A model generated the notes under the pieces. The model was not told the DNA's origin. It did no database searches and worked only from the letters and a program-made list of their open reading frames with translations. Shown one piece after another: positions 13,574 to 14,893 of a stretch of 14,893 bases of DNA. Made by a program: the position numbers and the translations under genes. This DNA comes from Geoglobus sp. (GTDB taxonomy: Archaea; Halobacteriota; Archaeoglobi; Archaeoglobales; Archaeoglobaceae). How positions within the stretch are numbered: the stretch's first letter is position 1; each line of letters opens with the position of its first letter. Where the stretch lies: positions 1 to 14,893 of the forward strand of contig JALUWC010000119.1 in the NCBI GenBank assembly GCA_027019885.1, written 5' to 3'.

Positions 13574-13713
13574 AATTAGCAGGTTAAATGCACGTTATTA
13601 TTTTTACGGTTGTTATGGATACAGGTAAAATAGGTTGACACGATCGATATATAGTTATAACGCTGTAGCTTGTGGTCAGCTGCCTATTTTGTGCAAATCT
13701 CGACTGAGCATTT

Positions 13714-14129
13714 TTAATGAAGAAGATGTCCTTCACTTGTTAGGATCTCGTAAAACCTTTGATAGCTCATCCCAACCTCCTTCTGGAGAACCTGTAGAGG
13801 TCTCCTGCCGCAACCTCCTCATCGAGCAGGTAAACGATCTTGAGCACTTCTCTTTCGTCGGAGTTGAGAGCGGAGATAGACTTAGCCAGAAAGACCTTCG
13901 CACCTCCGGTGTAAACGGCCTCTACATCCTGCAACTGCCCGTTTGCCTATTTTCTTGGTCTGGAGTCTGATATCGTCCTATTCCATAGGTTCAAGAGCTC
14001 TTTTTTCCTGTGAACTTTACCACATTGTAGATAGACTCCTGACTTGAAGTTATAATGATGTTCTTTGAACCTTACACCTAAAGTGGGTTCAAAGTTGATT
14101 AAGAGAATCGTAAAAATAAGAGAATCACA
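13714..14129 (-). pseudogene. Broken gene: zinc-ribbon-like start and winged-helix-like end
   Basis: Read on the minus strand, one frame from about 14129 gives FKEHHYNFKSGVYLQCGKVH, RKKELLNLWNRTISDSRPRK, then a TAG (13949-13947), then ANGQLQDVEAVYTGGAKVFL, AKSISALNSDEREVLKIVYL and LDEEVAAGDLYRFSRRR before TGA (13769-13767). A one-base shift at about 13770 restores MSYQRFYEILTSEGHLLH, ending at TAA 13716-13714. The composition (many Glu, Lys, Arg, Leu) is that of a real protein. The CGK segment resembles half of a zinc ribbon with its partner cysteines gone, and the LNSDEREVL to MSYQRFYEIL stretch resembles a winged helix, such as the C-terminal domain of Orc1/Cdc6-type or other archaeal regulators. 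At least one nonsense mutation and one frameshift show it is not functional. The parent family is not identified. Confidence 0.6.
14063..14094. repeat. Nine-base inverted repeat
   Basis: CTTTGAACC (14063-14071) and GGTTCAAAG (14086-14094) are perfect inverted copies separated by 14 bases. They lie within the 5' part of the broken minus-strand gene, about 80 bases before the next gene's start. The GGTTCAA core resembles a tRNA T-loop, but no tRNA folds around it. Confidence 0.35.
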
Positions 14130-14133
14130 AAAT

Positions 14134-14141
14134 TTTTTATA
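14134..14141 (+). promoter_or_regulatory. TATA-like box for the secreted protein gene
   Basis: TTTTTATA is centred about 34 bases before the ATG at 14172, with an A-rich ACAAAA just upstream. It would give a leader of roughly eight bases, partly covering the GGTG Shine-Dalgarno (14162-14165) six bases before the ATG. Confidence 0.4.
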
Positions 14142-14171
14142 GGTTATTGCTATGTTAACTTGGTGCCTGCT

Positions 14172-14893
14172 ATGAGAAAAATATACCTGTTAATCCTAAT
14201 GTTGTTGTTGCTATTAACACCAGTGTCGGCAGAGAAGCTGGTGAAGGTTGAAATACTCAACACAAGTTCAGGGTATTACGAAAGCCTGACTGTTCTTAAA
14301 CCCGGTAGCGAAAACTGGATAAAAATGACAGGTGGGGGTGAGGTCTCCATTCCGAAAATAAAACTGGTTTATAATGGAATCAACAGCACCCAGTACACAA
14401 AAGGTACAAAGGTGATAAATATCACCACCTACGGGATTAAGAAATATCAGGATTTTGTTGTGAACTATCCCTTCACAAAGCACCCCATGTATTATCCTGA
14501 GGATAATGTAACCGCAGACATTCTCGGAACAAGCGATTTAGCCAGCAAAACGGCTTACATATATCTTGTTAAAACATCGCCAACTCAGCTGAAGAACGAT
14601 TTGGATGCTGCGGTTGATGGGAACACTCAACCTTTAAGGAACTTGCTAAGTTCTGGAATAAATAAGTCAATAACTCTTAATGCAAGCGGGGATGGCTCGG
14701 TAGCGTTCGGCAAACTGAGTCCTGGAGATTATGTTGTGGTTGCATTGCTCAACAAATCATCAGATGCAAATGTGACGTTCATCTCTTCAACAGCTTTTGA
14801 GGTTCTGGAGAGCAAATCCAGCTTGAGTGCTGATACCACCATCACCAGATCTTCCAAAGATGAGACCAAATACCTGAATGGCAAGTTTGTCGT
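14172..14893 (+). CDS. Secreted surface-type protein (TIGR04279-like), 3' end outside window
   Basis: The frame is open from ATG 14172 to the end of the window (240 complete codons), so the gene is truncated by the window. Residues 1-20 are a clear Sec signal peptide (MRKIYLLILMLLLLLTPVSA) with cleavage expected before Glu21. The mature part is rich in Thr, Ser, Asn and beta-strand sequence, with many N-glycosylation-type sites (NTS, NST, NIT, NVT, NKS, NAS), as in archaeal S-layer and surface proteins. The stretches ESLTVLKPGSENWIKM, YYPEDNVTADILGTSDLA, AYIYLVKTSPTQL and LSPGDYVVVALLNKSSDANV fit what I remember of the archaeal TIGR04279 domain, often found in proteins with a C-terminal PGF-type anchor. 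That name is from memory and uncertain. The start has GGTG six bases upstream. The C-terminal anchor would lie beyond the window. Confidence 0.8.
   Translation, partial: MRKIYLLILMLLLLLTPVSAEKLVKVEILNTSSGYYESLTVLKPGSENWIKMTGGGEVSIPKIKLVYNGINSTQYTKGTKVINITTYGIKKYQDFVVNYPFTKHPMYYPEDNVTADILGTSDLASKTAYIYLVKTSPTQLKNDLDAAVDGNTQPLRNLLSSGINKSITLNASGDGSVAFGKLSPGDYVVVALLNKSSDANVTFISSTAFEVLESKSSLSADTTITRSSKDETKYLNGKFV

Larger units (their letters stand above)
13430..14171. other. Gene-poor stretch with decayed coding sequence
   Basis: About 740 bases hold no intact gene of normal size: a 31-codon ORF (13434-13529), a GC-rich hairpin (13549-13573), an AT-rich segment around 13600-13665 that includes the palindromes CGATCG and GTTATAAC, a broken minus-strand gene (13714-14129) and a 9-base inverted repeat (14063-14094). 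No tRNA, rRNA or CRISPR is visible. Confidence 0.6.

Noticed and set aside
13635..13970. Plus-strand 111-codon open frame
   Set aside because: It lies opposite the broken minus-strand gene, whose sequence is clearly more protein-like; the plus-strand product has no recognisable motif and no good ribosome site.
14081..14100. tRNA T-arm-like GGGTTCAAAG
   Set aside because: No acceptor stem, anticodon arm or D arm can be assembled around it on either strand.
1..14893. CRISPR arrays, intact insertion sequences, rRNA genes
   Set aside because: No regularly spaced direct repeats, no transposase frame with terminal repeats and no conserved rRNA segments were seen on reading both strands.

Overview
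The window reads as chromosomal DNA of a euryarchaeon, most likely a member of the Archaeoglobales (Archaeoglobus, Ferroglobus or Geoglobus). Reasons: archaeal-type families (RIO2 kinase, DUF460 nuclease, DUF373, NcsA/TtuA thiolase, RtcB, archaeal deoxyhypusine synthase, short Tat subunits), heavy use of AGA/AGG for arginine, BRE/TATA promoters about 25-28 bases before start codons, and a RIO2 that resembles my memory of the Archaeoglobus fulgidus protein. The genus call is inference.

Layout. 1-492: small five-helix membrane protein. 529-1929: cobyric acid synthase. 1986-2663: membrane-anchored transglutaminase-like protein with no cysteine. 2629-4027 (minus): an operon of a lone Lrp/AsnC ligand-binding domain, an ACT-domain protein and a hydrogenase-maturation-type protease. 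4052-4684 (minus): PrsW-type membrane protease. 4716-7456 (minus): RIO2 kinase translationally coupled to a two-RNase-H-fold DUF460 protein. 7492-8400: tRNA 2-thiolation enzyme, divergent from RIO2 across 35 bases. 8392-9462 (minus): DUF373 membrane protein. 9558-10172: TatB-like and TatA subunits. 10529-12894: RtcB RNA ligase overlapping a deoxyhypusine synthase-like gene. 12895-14171: gene-poor stretch with a small SAP-like gene, a 31-codon ORF, inverted repeats and a broken minus-strand gene. 14172-end: start of a secreted surface-type protein.

The central theme is translation and RNA: RIO2 (small-subunit maturation), DUF460 (probable nuclease), NcsA (tRNA thiolation), RtcB (tRNA splicing or repair) and deoxyhypusine synthase (aIF5A modification). 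Most promoters place the predicted transcription start on or within a few bases of the start codon, so leaderless mRNAs look common here, while internal operon genes use Shine-Dalgarno sites or ATGA overlaps.

I see no CRISPR array, no intact insertion sequence, and no tRNA or rRNA gene. The least explained parts are the two-fold DUF460 protein coupled to RIO2, the cysteine-free transglutaminase-like protein, the sensor-sensor-protease operon, and the decayed sequence at 10225-10488 and 13430-14130.
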